From: Motiliproteus coralliicola
GTDB taxonomy: Bacteria > Pseudomonadota > Gammaproteobacteria > Pseudomonadales > Balneatricaceae
NCBI RefSeq assembly: GCF_003345655.1
Contig: NZ_QQOH01000003.1
Coordinates: 434,001-498,000 of the forward strand
Direction of reading: 5' to 3'
DNA: 64,000 nt
Part shown: positions 16,567-26,665 of the stretch, in pieces
How positions within the stretch are numbered: the first letter of the stretch is position 1
How the letters are laid out: every line of letters starts with the position of its first letter
Notes under the pieces: generated by a model
What the model saw: the letters and a program-made list of their open reading frames with translations, nothing else
The model's database searches: none
What the model was told of the DNA's origin: nothing
Made by a program: the position numbers and the translations under genes

Positions 16567-17424
16567 ATGCGCTGGCGTCATTTTTTTCTGCTGCAACTGC
16601 TATTGATCGCCGTTGTGGTCGCGATCGGCTATCTGCACCAAGACCGACTGATCATCCTCAAGAAGCCGCCCGAAGAACTGGCCCAGTGGTACAAACCCGA
16701 CAACAAGCGCCAAGTCTGGCTACACACCATGTTCAATCTGCGTCGTGAGATGCAGGCCGTGGCCGACTATGCCGAGCGCGGTGACGCGGCACTACTGAGT
16801 GACTGGAGTCAAAAACTGGAGCAGCATTATCTGAAGATCGGCGAGATGGTACCGCAATGGCAGAAAAAGCTGGACCTGGCCGCACTGGAGGCGCTGCAAC
16901 AGGCCGTCGCCTCACAACAGTTCAACCAGGTCAGCGAGCCTCTGGATCGACTCCAGCAGAGCTGTGACAGCTGTCACGATGATTTCCGAGTCCAGACCGC
17001 CCTACTTTATCGGGCACCGGACTTTGGCGATGTTACCCTGGCCGACGGTCAACACTCTTCCAAGCAGATGCAGCAGCTGATTCGCCAGGTCAACGCGATC
17101 AAAATCGCCAGCGTCGACCAGCGTCCCGATGAAGCCCTGGCCTCGGTGAATGAGCTCAAGCTCGGTATGGAACAACTGGGAGAGATCTGCCTGGACTGCC
17201 ATAAAACCGATCGCAAGACCTACCCCAGCCCGGCCATCGACGAAACCCTGGACAAGCTCGAACAGAGTTTGAACGGCGGTACCCTGAAAGAGCAGGGTCG
17301 TCAGCTCGGCACCCTGGCCGTACAGGCCTGTGCCCGTTGCCACGGCATTCATCGCCAGGGATTTGATATGCGGGAAATGCTGACCGACGCCAATGACTGG
17401 CCGATACTACTGAAGCATCGCTGA
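16567..17424 (+). CDS. membrane-anchored triheme cytochrome c, uncharacterised
   Basis: I do not recognise a named family. The 285-residue protein has an N-terminal membrane helix (FFLLQLLLIAVVVAIGYL) and a largely helical periplasmic part. Three haem motifs are present: CDSCH at 133-137, CLDCH at 208-212 and CARCH at 255-259. The helical spacing before each motif recalls cytochrome c'-type bundles. ATG at 16567 has AGGAG 5 nt upstream; an upstream TTG (16531) is less likely. It lies 130 nt downstream of cysG in the same direction, beside the nir genes, so a role in electron transfer to NirS or in nitric oxide handling is inferred. Confidence 0.8.
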   Translation: MRWRHFFLLQLLLIAVVVAIGYLHQDRLIILKKPPEELAQWYKPDNKRQVWLHTMFNLRREMQAVADYAERGDAALLSDWSQKLEQHYLKIGEMVPQWQKKLDLAALEALQQAVASQQFNQVSEPLDRLQQSCDSCHDDFRVQTALLYRAPDFGDVTLADGQHSSKQMQQLIRQVNAIKIASVDQRPDEALASVNELKLGMEQLGEICLDCHKTDRKTYPSPAIDETLDKLEQSLNGGTLKEQGRQLGTLAVQACARCHGIHRQGFDMREMLTDANDWPILLKHR

Positions 17425-17460
17425 TCGCTAACAGATCGGAATAAACGGTCAATCAGGAGA

Positions 17461-17488
17461 GCAGCCTGGCCAAACGGCATCAGGCTGC
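17461..17488. terminator. hairpin between convergent cytochrome and mlaB genes
   Basis: GCAGCCTG (17461-17468) pairs with CAGGCTGC (17481-17488) across a 12-nt loop, between the stop at 17424 and the mlaB stop at 17502. There is no T-run, so it is only a possible bidirectional terminator. Confidence 0.4.
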
Positions 17489-17501
17489 CATGCAGCTGGG
17501 C

Positions 17502-17828
17502 TCAGGCGCCGTTCACCAAACTTTGTAGATCGCTAAATTCAGCGATGGCATGTAACTCGGCCGGCAGATTGCAGAAGCTGACTTCAACTCCGCGCCGCTC
17601 ACCGTTGCGGCGCCAGCTCAGCAGCAGCGACAGGGCCACGGTATTGGCCGATACCACTCCACTGAAATCAAACCGGCACTGCGGTTCAGCCTGACCATTT
17701 TGCTGCGACCGAGCCTGCTCGATCGCTTCGATACCGGCCTGACGCAGCCGATTGGCCGTACCGAAATCAACAACACCGGCAACCTGCCACTGTCCCGACT
17801 GCTGCTGTGCCAACTGTGCTGCCATCAC
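17502..17828 (-). CDS. mlaB: STAS-domain protein MlaB
   Basis: MlaB is the cytoplasmic STAS subunit that stabilises the MlaFEDB phospholipid transporter through MlaF. The 108-residue protein has the STAS pattern VVDFGTANRLRQAG, FDFSGVVSANTVALSLLLSW and a final helix with the LQSLV motif. It is the last gene of the leftward mla operon, 39 nt after mlaD. In E. coli mlaC lies between them; here it does not. Confidence 0.85.
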   Translation of the reverse strand: MMAAQLAQQQSGQWQVAGVVDFGTANRLRQAGIEAIEQARSQQNGQAEPQCRFDFSGVVSANTVALSLLLSWRRNGERRGVEVSFCNLPAELHAIAEFSDLQSLVNGA

Positions 17829-17867
17829 GATTCCTCGGTTGAAAGAGCCTCGAAAGCAACCCGAGGG

Positions 17868-18335
17868 TTACTCTTCGTTGACCTTGTTAAACAGGAATTT
17901 ACCGATCAGCTCTTCGAGAACCAGCGACGACTGGGTATCGTCGATGTAATCACCTTCGGTCAGCATCTCTTCCTCACCACCGACGGTGATACCGATATAT
18001 TTCTCACCCAGCAGACCCGCGGTCAGAATTGCGGCGGAGCTGTCATAGCTCAGGTAATCGACATCGCTGTTGATCTTCATCTCGACCCGGGCCATCAACG
18101 CTTCCTGATCGATTTCGATCGCGGTGACCTGACCGATGGTGACACCGGACATCGCCACCTTAGAGCGCACCGTCAAGCCACCGGCATTTTCAAACAGGGC
18201 ATAAAGGGTGTAACTCTGCTGCGGAGCGGACAGACTCAGGCCACTGATATTGACTACCAGCACCACCAACGCCAGCAATCCCGCCAGCATAAAAGCACCA
18301 ACCCCTAACTCCAGGGTACGAATCCGCATGATCAC
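17868..18335 (-). CDS. mlaD: MlaD, MCE-domain phospholipid transport protein
   Basis: MlaD forms the periplasmic hexameric MCE ring of the phospholipid transporter. It has one membrane helix (residues 10-30, [17 protein letters not shown]), an MCE core with [15 protein letters not shown] and [13 protein letters not shown], and a short C-terminal helix. Length is 155. The GTG at 18335 overlaps the mlaE stop as GTGA; an ATG two codons later (18329) is also possible. GGAG precedes both. Confidence 0.93.
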   Translation of the reverse strand: MIMRIRTLELGVGAFMLAGLLALVVLVVNISGLSLSAPQQSYTLYALFENAGGLTVRSKVAMSGVTIGQVTAIEIDQEALMARVEMKINSDVDYLSYDSSAAILTAGLLGEKYIGITVGGEEEMLTEGDYIDDTQSSLVLEELIGKFLFNKVNEE

Positions 18336-19114
18336 AGATCTCCAAACATAAGTGCGGTCAGCAGGAAGTCGAGTCCCAGTACCGCCAACGAAGAATAAAC
18401 CACAGTCTTGGTGGTCGCATGACTGATCCCTTCGGATGTCGGAATACAGTCATAGCCCTGGAACACCGCGATCCAGGTCACCACAAAACCAAACACAATC
18501 GCCTTGATGATGCCGTTCAGGACATCTTCGCCAAAGTCGACCGATGCCTGCATATTGGCCCAGAACGAGCCTTCATAGACGCCCAGCCAGTCAACCCCGA
18601 CTAGCAAGCCACCCCAGACACCAACCACACTGAAGATCATCGACAGGATCGGCAGCGAGATAAAACCGGCCCAGAAGCGCGGCGCCACAATCCGGCGCAG
18701 CGGGTCGACCCCGATCATCTCCATGCTGGCCAGTTGCTCGGTGGCTTTCATCAAACCGATCTCGGCGGTCAGCGCCGAACCGGCCCGCCCGGCGAACAGT
18801 AGCGCCGTGACCACCGGTGACAGCTCCCGAACCAGGCTCAGGGCCACCATCTGCCCCACCGCCTGCTCGGAACCGTAATCCACCAGGATGGTGTAACCCT
18901 GCAGACTCAACACCATGCCGATAAACAGACCGGAAACGATGATGATGATCAGCGACAGTACACCGACCGAATAGAGCTGTTTAACCAGCAATGGGAAACC
19001 GCTGCGGAACCGGGGAACCGCCACGATCGAATGGAACAGAAACAGGCCGGAGCGCCCCAGCGCTTCCAACCGAGCCAAGGTATTGCGCCCCAGCGAGGCG
19101 ATCATCTCGATCAT
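18332..19114 (-). CDS. mlaE: MlaE, phospholipid ABC transporter permease
   Basis: This is the inner-membrane permease of the Mla system, 260 residues with five or six membrane segments. The family core is evident in [33 protein letters not shown], split here only as a description, followed by [19 protein letters not shown]. It overlaps mlaF by 4 nt and mlaD by 4 nt, so expression is coupled. Mla maintains outer-membrane lipid asymmetry, which fits the neighbouring lipopolysaccharide-export genes. Confidence 0.94.
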   Translation of the reverse strand: MIEMIASLGRNTLARLEALGRSGLFLFHSIVAVPRFRSGFPLLVKQLYSVGVLSLIIIIVSGLFIGMVLSLQGYTILVDYGSEQAVGQMVALSLVRELSPVVTALLFAGRAGSALTAEIGLMKATEQLASMEMIGVDPLRRIVAPRFWAGFISLPILSMIFSVVGVWGGLLVGVDWLGVYEGSFWANMQASVDFGEDVLNGIIKAIVFGFVVTWIAVFQGYDCIPTSEGISHATTKTVVYSSLAVLGLDFLLTALMFGDL

Positions 19115-19929
19115 CGCCGACCCTCCGGGTGCATCAAGCTGGGCATATAGTCGTCGGCCGGATAATGGAAAGGTACCGGCCCATCGGGCAGGCCCTGCAT
19201 AAATTGCTTCACCTTCGGCAACTCCTCGGCCAACAGTGATTCTGGTGTCCCGTGGGCGACCACCTGGGCATCGGCCACCAGATAGATGTAATCGGCGATG
19301 CTGAGGGTCTCCTGGATATCGTGGGAGACGACGATACTGGTATGGCCCAGCGCGGAGTTGAGGGACTTGATCAGCTTCACCAGCACCCCCATCGCGATCG
19401 GGTCCTGGCCGGTAAAGGGCTCATCGTACATCATCAGGTCCGGATCCAGCGCGATTGCCCGCGCCAGCGCCACCCTTCTCGCCATACCGCCGGACAGTTC
19501 GCTGGGCATCAGTTCGGCCGCACCGCGCAAGCCGACCGATTGCAGCTTGATCAGCACCAGATCGCGGATCATCGACTGATTCAGGTCGGTATGAACCCGC
19601 AGCGGAAAGGCGACATTTTCGAACACGCTCATGTCGGTGAACAGCGCGCCGCTCTGAAACAGCATCCCCATCCGCTCGCGCAGATCGAACAGATCCTTAC
19701 GTCCCAGCGTTGGTACATTCTGGCCGTCGATCACGATCCGGCCAGCATCGGGTCGCAACTGGCCGCCGATCAGCTTTAACAGCGTGGTTTTACCCGTCCC
19801 GCTGGGCCCCATGATGGCGGTGACTTTTCCGCGCGGAACCTGTATCGACACATCCTTAAAGATGTAGCGGCCGCTACGGGTAAACGTCAGGCCGTCGATA
19901 TTGATAATGATGTCGTCTAATTGATCCAT
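19111..19929 (-). CDS. mlaF: MlaF, phospholipid ABC transporter ATPase
   Basis: This is the ATPase subunit of the Mla phospholipid transporter. ATG at 19929 ([13 protein letters not shown]) gives 272 residues, the family size; the open frame upstream to 20001 is unlikely. Walker A is GPSGTGKTT, the signature [15 protein letters not shown] and Walker [15 protein letters not shown]. The H-loop is in IVVSHD. It is the first gene of the leftward operon, divergent from yrbG, as in E. coli. Confidence 0.95.
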   Translation of the reverse strand: MDQLDDIIINIDGLTFTRSGRYIFKDVSIQVPRGKVTAIMGPSGTGKTTLLKLIGGQLRPDAGRIVIDGQNVPTLGRKDLFDLRERMGMLFQSGALFTDMSVFENVAFPLRVHTDLNQSMIRDLVLIKLQSVGLRGAAELMPSELSGGMARRVALARAIALDPDLMMYDEPFTGQDPIAMGVLVKLIKSLNSALGHTSIVVSHDIQETLSIADYIYLVADAQVVAHGTPESLLAEELPKVKQFMQGLPDGPVPFHYPADDYMPSLMHPEGRR

Positions 19930-20240
19930 AGCCCGGTGGTTTCGGCTGTTAAAATGCGGGTCCCTACGCTGCCCACTCAACACAGACAGTTTTTGGTGCA
20001 ACGAGTTTCATCCTTGAGGCACCGACCGGGAACAACAGGGGCGCTACTATAGCATCTGCCTGCATGTGAATGTAGACTGCCCAGACTCAACAACCTGACA
20101 CCTCGTCAATCAGGTTAAAAAGGCTATATAAAACAACGACAAAGCCAACATTCCTGCAAAACAGGACCCGGCAAAGTTCTGCCCTATCGCCGGGTTCGCA
20201 GGTATCGAAAAACCACGCAACATCTATTTCGAGGTTAACG
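19930..20240. other. divergent mlaF-yrbG intergenic region
   Basis: These 311 nt hold no credible gene. A TATAGT hexamer on the minus strand (20051-20046) and TATATA on the plus strand (20125-20130) are possible -10 boxes for mlaF and yrbG, but neither has a convincing -35 partner. Confidence 0.35.
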
Positions 20241-21206
20241 ATGTCCGAGATGGCATTTGCCGTTGCTGCTCTGCTGGCCGGCTTTATTATTTTGATCTGG
20301 AGCGCCGACCGTTTTGTAATGGGAGCGGCGGCCACTGCAAAAAACCTGGGTATGTCGCCGATGCTGATCGGCCTGACCGTGGTCTCACTGGGCACCTCCG
20401 CGCCGGAGATGCTGGTTTCCGGCTTCGCCGCCTACACCGACGCCGGTGGTCTGGCGATCGGCAACGCCCTGGGTTCCAATATCGCCAATATCGGCCTGGT
20501 TCTGGGCGCCACCGCGCTGATCGCGCCGCTGCCGGTTAAGACCGGCTTGATGCGCAAAGAGCTACCACTGCTGCTGATCATCTCCATCGGAGCCGGTCTG
20601 ATTCTGATGGACCAACGCCTGGGGCTGGTTGATAGCCTGCTGCTGATCAGTGCGCTGGTGGTAACCCTTTATCTATTCAGCCGCTTCCAGAAGAGTGCCG
20701 ACCCGGAAGAGATCGAGCACGAAGAGGAAGAACTCCCCGATCTGGCCCTCAAGCCCGCGCTGTTCTGGTTGATCCTGGGCTTGGTGCTGCTGGCCGGTAG
20801 CTCAAGACTGCTGGTCTGGGGCGCCACCGAAATTGCGGTAGCGATGGGTGTCAGTGATCTGGTGATCGGCCTGACAATCGTCGCTATCGGCACCAGCCTG
20901 CCGGAATTGGCTGCCTCCGTCGCCAGCGCCCTGAAGGGACACCACGATATCGCCATTGGTAACGTGGTCGGCTCCAACATCTTCAACCTGCTGGCGGTTA
21001 TGTCGCTGCCGGGATTGATCCAGCCGATCGACTTTGAAGCCACGGTGCTCTGGCGTGATTACGGCGCCATGATGCTGTTTACTCTGTCGTTACTGGCATT
21101 TGCCTACATTCTTGAGCGCGGCAAGATCAACCGTCTCGAAGGCTCGATGCTGTTAGCCGGCTATTCAGGCTATCTCGGACTGCTATATTATATGGCTTCG
21201 GCTTAA
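20241..21206 (+). CDS. yrbG: calcium/sodium antiporter YrbG family
   Basis: This is a CaCA-superfamily cation exchanger with 321 residues and about ten membrane helices in two inverted halves. The duplicated alpha repeats are visible as LTVVSLGTSAPEM with GNALGSNIANIGL, and LTIVAIGTSLPEL with GNVVGSNIFNLLA. An acidic cytoplasmic loop (DPEEIEHEEEE) separates the halves. Substrate specificity is not shown by sequence. It stands directly before kdsD, the same order as the E. coli yrb region. Confidence 0.92.
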   Translation: MSEMAFAVAALLAGFIILIWSADRFVMGAAATAKNLGMSPMLIGLTVVSLGTSAPEMLVSGFAAYTDAGGLAIGNALGSNIANIGLVLGATALIAPLPVKTGLMRKELPLLLIISIGAGLILMDQRLGLVDSLLLISALVVTLYLFSRFQKSADPEEIEHEEEELPDLALKPALFWLILGLVLLAGSSRLLVWGATEIAVAMGVSDLVIGLTIVAIGTSLPELAASVASALKGHHDIAIGNVVGSNIFNLLAVMSLPGLIQPIDFEATVLWRDYGAMMLFTLSLLAFAYILERGKINRLEGSMLLAGYSGYLGLLYYMASA

Positions 21207-21257
21207 CCGGCCGCCCTACACGGTGCCGTTTCGTCACCCAGACAACTGAATTGAGCA

Positions 21258-22232
21258 ATGAGCCAAATCGACACCTTTATCCAATCCGCCCGCCGCACCC
21301 TGCAGATCGAAGCCGAGTCCGTGGCTGCGCTGCAACAGCAACTGGACCAGAATTTCAGTCGCGCCTGCGAGCTGGCACTCAACTGTCGTGGCCGGGTGAT
21401 CGTCACCGGCATGGGCAAGTCCGGCCATATCGGCAAGAAGATCGCCGCCACCCTGGCCAGCACCGGCACCCCGTCATTTTATGTTCACCCCGGTGAAGCC
21501 AGCCATGGCGATATGGGGATGATCACCAGCGACGATGTTGTGGTCGCCCTCTCAAACTCGGGCTCCACGGCCGAAGTAGTGACCCTGCTACCGCTGTTGA
21601 AGCGTCTGGGCAGTCCGCTGATCAGCATCACCGGTAAGCCCGACTCGACCCTGTCCCAGGCGGCCGATGCCAACCTGGATGTCAGCGTCAAGACCGAAGC
21701 CTGTCCGCTGGGACTGGCCCCCACCTCCAGCACCACGGCCGCACTGGCGATCGGCGATGCCCTGGCAATCGCGCTGCTCGAAGCCCGCGGCTTCAGTGCT
21801 GAAGACTTCGCCTTCTCCCACCCCGGCGGAGCCCTGGGACGCAAGCTACTGCTGAAAGTGAAAGACCTGATGCACAGCGGCGATCGCCTACCGGTGGTTG
21901 ACCAGCAGACCAGCCTGAGCGACACCCTGCTGGAGATCAGCCGTCAGGGTCTGGGGATGAGTGCGGTAATCGATGAACAAAAGCGGCTCGTTGGTGTCTT
22001 TACCGACGGAGACCTGCGACGCACCCTGGATCTGCAGCTGGACCTGAAGCAGACCCCGATCAGCCAGGTCATGACGCGCCAGGCCCAGACCACCACGCCG
22101 GAGAGTCTGGCTGCCGAAGCGCTGCATTTGATGGAAGAGAAGAAGATCAACGGCCTGATTGTGATCGATGACAACCAACACCCGGTCGGTGCGCTGAACA
22201 TGCACGACCTGCTACGAGCCGGAGTTTTATAG
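21258..22232 (+). CDS. kdsD: D-arabinose 5-phosphate isomerase
   Basis: KdsD converts ribulose 5-phosphate to arabinose 5-phosphate, the first step to the lipopolysaccharide sugar Kdo. The 324-residue protein has a SIS domain (residues 35-180, GMGKSGHIGKKIAATLASTG and ALSNSGSTAEV) and two CBS domains (about 205-324, including VFTDGDLRRTLD). It is followed without a gap by kdsC, so both Kdo steps are co-expressed with the lpt genes. Confidence 0.95.
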   Translation: MSQIDTFIQSARRTLQIEAESVAALQQQLDQNFSRACELALNCRGRVIVTGMGKSGHIGKKIAATLASTGTPSFYVHPGEASHGDMGMITSDDVVVALSNSGSTAEVVTLLPLLKRLGSPLISITGKPDSTLSQAADANLDVSVKTEACPLGLAPTSSTTAALAIGDALAIALLEARGFSAEDFAFSHPGGALGRKLLLKVKDLMHSGDRLPVVDQQTSLSDTLLEISRQGLGMSAVIDEQKRLVGVFTDGDLRRTLDLQLDLKQTPISQVMTRQAQTTTPESLAAEALHLMEEKKINGLIVIDDNQHPVGALNMHDLLRAGVL

Positions 22233-22781
22233 ATGGACGAGGTATTTAAGCGCGCCCGCGATATCAAGCTACTGGCCCTGGACGTCGATGGCGTCCTCAC
22301 CGACGGCCGACTCTACTACAGCGAGAACGGCGAGCAGCTGAAAGTCTTCAACAGCCTCGATGGCCACGGCATCAAGATGCTGCAGGCCTACGGCGTTCAG
22401 GTCGCCGTCATCACCGGCCGCAACAGCCCGGCCATGGCACGTCGGATTCGTGATCTAGGTATTCAACACCTCTACGCCGGCCGCGAGGATAAACTTACCG
22501 CGCTGCAGGAGCTGTGGCGCGCGACCGGATTCAAGCCCTCCAATAGCGCCTACATGGGGGACGACCTGCCCGACCTTCCCGCCATCCGAGCCTGCCGGCT
22601 CGGTTGCGCCGTTCCCAATGCCAACCCGGTGGTCAAACGTTACGCCGACTGGGTTTCCAATCTTGCCGGCGGTGAGGGGGCGGTCCGGGAGCTGTGCGAC
22701 CTGCTGATGAGCGCTCAGCAGACGCTGGATCAGGCACTGACCCCCTACCTTGAGCTACCCGACCTGCAGGAGTTCGAGTGA
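22233..22781 (+). CDS. kdsC: 3-deoxy-D-manno-octulosonate 8-phosphate phosphatase
   Basis: KdsC dephosphorylates Kdo 8-phosphate to Kdo. The 182-residue HAD-family protein has motif I LDVDGVLTDG, motif II VITGRNS and motif IV MGDDLPDLPAI, with no cap domain, as is typical of the tetrameric KdsC. Its ATG directly follows the kdsD stop, and its stop overlaps the lptC GTG as GTGA. Confidence 0.95.
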   Translation: MDEVFKRARDIKLLALDVDGVLTDGRLYYSENGEQLKVFNSLDGHGIKMLQAYGVQVAVITGRNSPAMARRIRDLGIQHLYAGREDKLTALQELWRATGFKPSNSAYMGDDLPDLPAIRACRLGCAVPNANPVVKRYADWVSNLAGGEGAVRELCDLLMSAQQTLDQALTPYLELPDLQEFE

Positions 22782-23335
22782 ACCGTAGAAAGCTCAAGCT
22801 CTTTCTCTCTCTGAGCGTCAGCGTGCTGGTGCTGGGAATCTGGGGATTCCTGGAACCGGAGCGCAGCCGAGTTGAACCGCGGCCGGATTACATAGGCCAA
22901 GTGGACGCCTATGTGACCAACGCCCGGGTTAAGCAGTTCGACCAAAGCGGCCGCCTGACTCACCGTGTCAACGCCGAACGTCTCCGGCACCTGCCCGACA
23001 CTGGCGTTACCCTGCTCGACCAGCCGCTGATGACCGTTTATCGTCAGAACCGCGATCCGATTACCGCCAAGGCCAGATTCGGCGAACTGGAAGCGGACCA
23101 TGATGTGTTCTGGCTGCGCGAAGACGCGTTGGTGTTCAATATGATCGACCGACGCTACCGGCTCGAAGCCCCCGAACTGAAGATCACTCCGGATAAGGAG
23201 TTGGTCGAAACCGACAGTCCGGTCATAATCCGCCAACCAACCGGCGTGACCCATGGCGTCGGCATGACCGCCGACCTGGCCAACGATAAGATAACACTGC
23301 ACAGTACGGTGCGAGGTACCTATGAGACAAACTAG
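22778..23335 (+). CDS. lptC: LptC, lipopolysaccharide export protein
   Basis: LptC is a bitopic membrane protein that passes lipopolysaccharide from LptBFG to LptA. It starts at GTG with AGGAG 5 nt upstream. A single membrane helix lies at residues 6-24 (LFLSLSVSVLVLGIWGFL), followed by a periplasmic beta-jellyroll with VDAYVTNARVKQFDQSGRL. Length is 185, close to the 191 of E. coli. It overlaps kdsC by 4 nt and lptA by 14 nt. Confidence 0.93.
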   Translation: MNRRKLKLFLSLSVSVLVLGIWGFLEPERSRVEPRPDYIGQVDAYVTNARVKQFDQSGRLTHRVNAERLRHLPDTGVTLLDQPLMTVYRQNRDPITAKARFGELEADHDVFWLREDALVFNMIDRRYRLEAPELKITPDKELVETDSPVIIRQPTGVTHGVGMTADLANDKITLHSTVRGTYETN

Positions 23336-23876
23336 TCGCTGCTCCCGTTTGATCGGCTCCCTGTGCCTGAGCGCATTGATGCTGGCCAGTACGGCCGTCC
23401 AGGCACTGCCGGAGGACAAGGAGCAGCCGATCAACATCGCCGCCGACAGCGCCGAGCTGGATGACGGCAAGCGCACCGCGATCTACACCGGTGCGGTCAA
23501 GCTGGTGCAGGGCACCCTCGAACTGGAAGCCGATAAACTGACGCTCTACGCCGATGATAAGGGCGACATCAACCGTATCGTCGCCACCGGCAAACCGGCC
23601 CATTTCCAGCAACAGCACCAAGCCGGCGCCCCACTGACCCACGGCTACGGCCTGACCATAGAGTTCGAGGTCCTCAAGGATCTGCTGACTCTGACCGAGC
23701 AGGCCAAACTGGTCCGCGCCAGCGATACCTTCACCGGCCAGCAGATCAAGGTGAACACCAACAGCAATGTGATCCGCGCCTTCAGCGACGAGAGCAAGCC
23801 CAGCAGCCGGGTTGAGATGGTGATCCAGCCACGTAGCGACAAGAAGGACAACAGCAAAGAGGACAACGCTCAATGA
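23322..23876 (+). CDS. lptA: LptA, periplasmic lipopolysaccharide bridge protein
   Basis: LptA polymerises across the periplasm to carry lipopolysaccharide to LptDE. The 184-residue protein has a signal peptide ending near AVQA/LPEDK, the OstA-like core [21 protein letters not shown] and repeated beta-strand motifs. A charged Lys/Asp/Glu-rich tail ends the protein. It begins inside the lptC coding end and its stop overlaps the lptB ATG, so the three are coupled. Confidence 0.93.
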   Translation: MRQTSRCSRLIGSLCLSALMLASTAVQALPEDKEQPINIAADSAELDDGKRTAIYTGAVKLVQGTLELEADKLTLYADDKGDINRIVATGKPAHFQQQHQAGAPLTHGYGLTIEFEVLKDLLTLTEQAKLVRASDTFTGQQIKVNTNSNVIRAFSDESKPSSRVEMVIQPRSDKKDNSKEDNAQ

Positions 23877-24598
23877 GCCGACTCGAAGCACGCCATCTGG
23901 CCAAAAGCTACAAGCGTCGCCAGGTGGTCAAAGACGTTTCGATGTCGATCGAGCAGGGTCAGATCGTCGGCCTGCTGGGACCCAATGGGGCCGGCAAAAC
24001 CACCTGTTTCTACATGATCGTGGGGCTGGTGCCGTCGGATAACGGCGAAGTCCTGATCGATGGCGAGGAGATCACCCGTCTGCCGATGCACGGCCGAGCC
24101 CGCAAGGGTCTGGGATATCTCCCCCAGGAAGCATCGATCTTCCGCAAGCTCAGCGTCCATGACAACCTGATGGCGATCTTGGAAACCCGCAAAGACCTGG
24201 ACAAGACGACGCGTCGCCAGGCACTGGAGCAGCTGCTGAGCGAATTCAATATCCAGCATATTCGCGACAGCCTGGGCATGAGCCTGTCCGGTGGTGAACG
24301 GCGCCGGGTCGAGATCGCCCGGGCCCTGGCCACCGATCCGGCCTTCATTCTGCTGGACGAACCCTTTGCCGGGGTTGACCCCATCTCGGTCAACGATATC
24401 AAGCAGATCGTCACTCATCTGAAAGACCGTGGTATCGGCGTGTTGATCACCGATCACAATGTGCGCGAGACGCTGGATATCTGCGAGCACGCCTATATCG
24501 TCAACGACGGTTATCTGCTCGCCGAAGGTACGCCGGAAGAGATTCTGGCCAACGAGCAGGTCAAAGCGGTCTATCTGGGCGATCAGTTCCAACTGTGA
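23873..24598 (+). CDS. lptB: LptB, lipopolysaccharide export ATPase
   Basis: LptB powers extraction of lipopolysaccharide from the inner membrane with LptFG, which are not in this window. The 241-residue ABC ATPase has Walker [10 protein letters not shown], signature [17 protein letters not shown], Walker [14 protein letters not shown] and the H-loop [14 protein letters not shown]. The FAGVDPISV segment is characteristic of LptB. It is followed by rpoN after 147 nt. Confidence 0.96.
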   Translation: MSRLEARHLAKSYKRRQVVKDVSMSIEQGQIVGLLGPNGAGKTTCFYMIVGLVPSDNGEVLIDGEEITRLPMHGRARKGLGYLPQEASIFRKLSVHDNLMAILETRKDLDKTTRRQALEQLLSEFNIQHIRDSLGMSLSGGERRRVEIARALATDPAFILLDEPFAGVDPISVNDIKQIVTHLKDRGIGVLITDHNVRETLDICEHAYIVNDGYLLAEGTPEEILANEQVKAVYLGDQFQL

Positions 24599-24745
24599 TC
24601 CCCATCAAGACGGATCATAAGTTTCGGTTGTCACCCGCCAATCGCTTTTTTATCATGCCAGAAACATGCCCAGCTAGACGGGCTGTTACCAACCCTGGTC
24701 GCCCGATTGTATTTCTAGGCGCGGATTAAGGCCTTTAACCGTTTA

Positions 24746-26275
24746 ATGAAACCCTCGCTTCAGTTAAAAATCAGCCAACAGCTGACAATGACGCCGCAAC
24801 TTCAGCAGGCGATTCGGCTGTTGCAGCTCTCTACTCTGGATCTGCAGCAAGAGATTCAGGAGACCCTCGAGTCCAATCCCATGCTCGAGAACGTGGAGGA
24901 GTCGACCCCTGCCGCCGATGCTGGCAATGAGGCTGCTCCCGAACCGAAGAGCAGCGAGACGGTCAGCAACGCTGACGAAGCCCAGACCCCGGATCAGACC
25001 GAACTCAATCACGACGAGTGGTACGAACATATCCCGGTGGAGCTGGCCACCGACAGCAACTGGGATGACACCTATCAATCGGCAACCCTGAGCAGCGGTG
25101 CCGGTAGCAACGATTTTGAAGGGATGGAGTTCGAGTCCGCCGACCGCTCCAATGAAACCCTCAACGACCACCTGCTGTGGCAACTCAACCTGACCCCGAT
25201 GACCGACCTGGACCGCCTGATCGCTGAAGCGCTGATCGACGGTGTCGCGCCGGACGGCTACCTCAAGGTCAGTGTTGAAGATGTACTTGCCAGCCTGGAG
25301 CTGGAGTCATTGGAACTCGACGAGGAGCAGCAGCCGGAGATCGAGGAGGTCGAGGCTGTACTGCGCCGGATCCAGCAGTTCGACCCCCCCGGCGTCGCAG
25401 CCCGCGACCTGCGCGAGTGCCTGCTGGTGCAACTCGACCAGCTGCCCGAAGCCGAGGACCTGCTGGGACGCACCCGCCAGAAGCAGGCGCGCCAACTGGT
25501 CAACCAACACCTGGCGCTACTCGGCAACCGCGACTTCAAACAGTTGATGCGCCGGATGAAACTCAAGGAGGGCGACCTGCTTGAGGTGGTGCAGTTGATC
25601 CAATCGCTGACGCCCCGCCCCGGCAGCCTGATCGATTTCGGCGATCCGGAATACGTGATCCCCGATGTCAGCGTGAAGAAAGAACACGGTAGCTGGGTCG
25701 TCAGCCTCAACAACGACGCCATGCCCAAGGTGCGGATCAACGACAACTATGCTGGCCTGGTCAAACGGGCCGACAACAGTGCCGACAACGCTTATCTGCG
25801 TAACCACCTGCAGGAGGCACGCTGGTTTATCAAGAGCCTGCAGAGCCGGAACGAAACCCTGCTCAAGGTGGCCTGCAAGATCGTTGAGCACCAACAGGAC
25901 TTTCTCGACCATGGTGACGAGGCAATGAAGCCTCTGGTGCTGGCCGATATTGCCGAAGCGGTCGAAATGCACGAATCCACCATCTCGCGGGTCACGACCC
26001 AAAAATATATGCACACCCCCCGCGGGATTTTTGAACTGAAATACTTTTTCTCCAGCCACGTCAGTACCGTCAGCGGCGGCGAATGTTCCTCCACGGCGAT
26101 CCGAGCGATCATCAAAAAGCTGGTGGCGGCCGAAAATCCGGCCAAGCCCCTCAGCGATAGCAAGATCGCCGCTCTGCTCGAAGAGCAAGGCATCAAGGTC
26201 GCCCGCCGAACCATCGCTAAATATCGCGAAGCGCTGCAGATACCGCCGTCAAATGAGAGAAAACGTCTGGTATGA
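24746..26275 (+). CDS. rpoN: RNA polymerase sigma-54 factor
   Basis: RpoN directs transcription from -24/-12 promoters and needs AAA+ activators such as the HupR-type regulator at 60662. The 509-residue protein has the Gln-rich region I ([23 protein letters not shown]), an acidic region II, the core-binding region III, and at the C-terminus the RpoN box [12 protein letters not shown]. It heads the conserved rpoN-hpf-ptsN-rapZ-HPr cluster, the usual gammaproteobacterial order after lptB. Confidence 0.97.
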   Translation: MKPSLQLKISQQLTMTPQLQQAIRLLQLSTLDLQQEIQETLESNPMLENVEESTPAADAGNEAAPEPKSSETVSNADEAQTPDQTELNHDEWYEHIPVELATDSNWDDTYQSATLSSGAGSNDFEGMEFESADRSNETLNDHLLWQLNLTPMTDLDRLIAEALIDGVAPDGYLKVSVEDVLASLELESLELDEEQQPEIEEVEAVLRRIQQFDPPGVAARDLRECLLVQLDQLPEAEDLLGRTRQKQARQLVNQHLALLGNRDFKQLMRRMKLKEGDLLEVVQLIQSLTPRPGSLIDFGDPEYVIPDVSVKKEHGSWVVSLNNDAMPKVRINDNYAGLVKRADNSADNAYLRNHLQEARWFIKSLQSRNETLLKVACKIVEHQQDFLDHGDEAMKPLVLADIAEAVEMHESTISRVTTQKYMHTPRGIFELKYFFSSHVSTVSGGECSSTAIRAIIKKLVAAENPAKPLSDSKIAALLEEQGIKVARRTIAKYREALQIPPSNERKRLV

Positions 26276-26344
26276 TGCCGTTAAACAGGGTCTAATCCCT
26301 TAGTAGATGCATCTTTTTCCCAAGTCGCATTAAGGAGACAGATA

Positions 26345-26635
26345 ATGCAACTGAACATCACTGGTCATCATGTCGATCTAACCGACGCAATCCGCGACTA
26401 CGTTAACGAAAAATTCGAAAAGCTCGAGCGTCACTTCGACCACATCACCAACGTTCAGGTAACCCTGACGGTTCAAAACCAACGCCAGGAAGCCGAAGCC
26501 ACCGTCAAAGTATCCGGCGGAGAACTGTTCGCTAAAGACGAACATGCCGATATGTACGCCGCCATCGACGGCCTGATCGACAAGCTCGATCGCCAGGTCA
26601 TCAAGCACAAAGAAAAACTGCAAAGCCACAAGTAA
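26345..26635 (+). CDS. hpf: ribosome hibernation promoting factor
   Basis: HPF binds the 30S subunit and promotes 100S ribosome dimers in stationary phase. The 96-residue protein is the short type, with LNITGHHVDLTDAIRDYV at the start, KFEKLERHFDH, and the conserved DMYAAIDGLIDKLDRQV near the C-terminus. AAGGAGA lies 7 nt before the ATG. It follows rpoN by 69 nt. Confidence 0.95.
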   Translation: MQLNITGHHVDLTDAIRDYVNEKFEKLERHFDHITNVQVTLTVQNQRQEAEATVKVSGGELFAKDEHADMYAAIDGLIDKLDRQVIKHKEKLQSHK

Positions 26636-26665
26636 GCTTTTCCACCCACCACTTGGACCGGCCTT

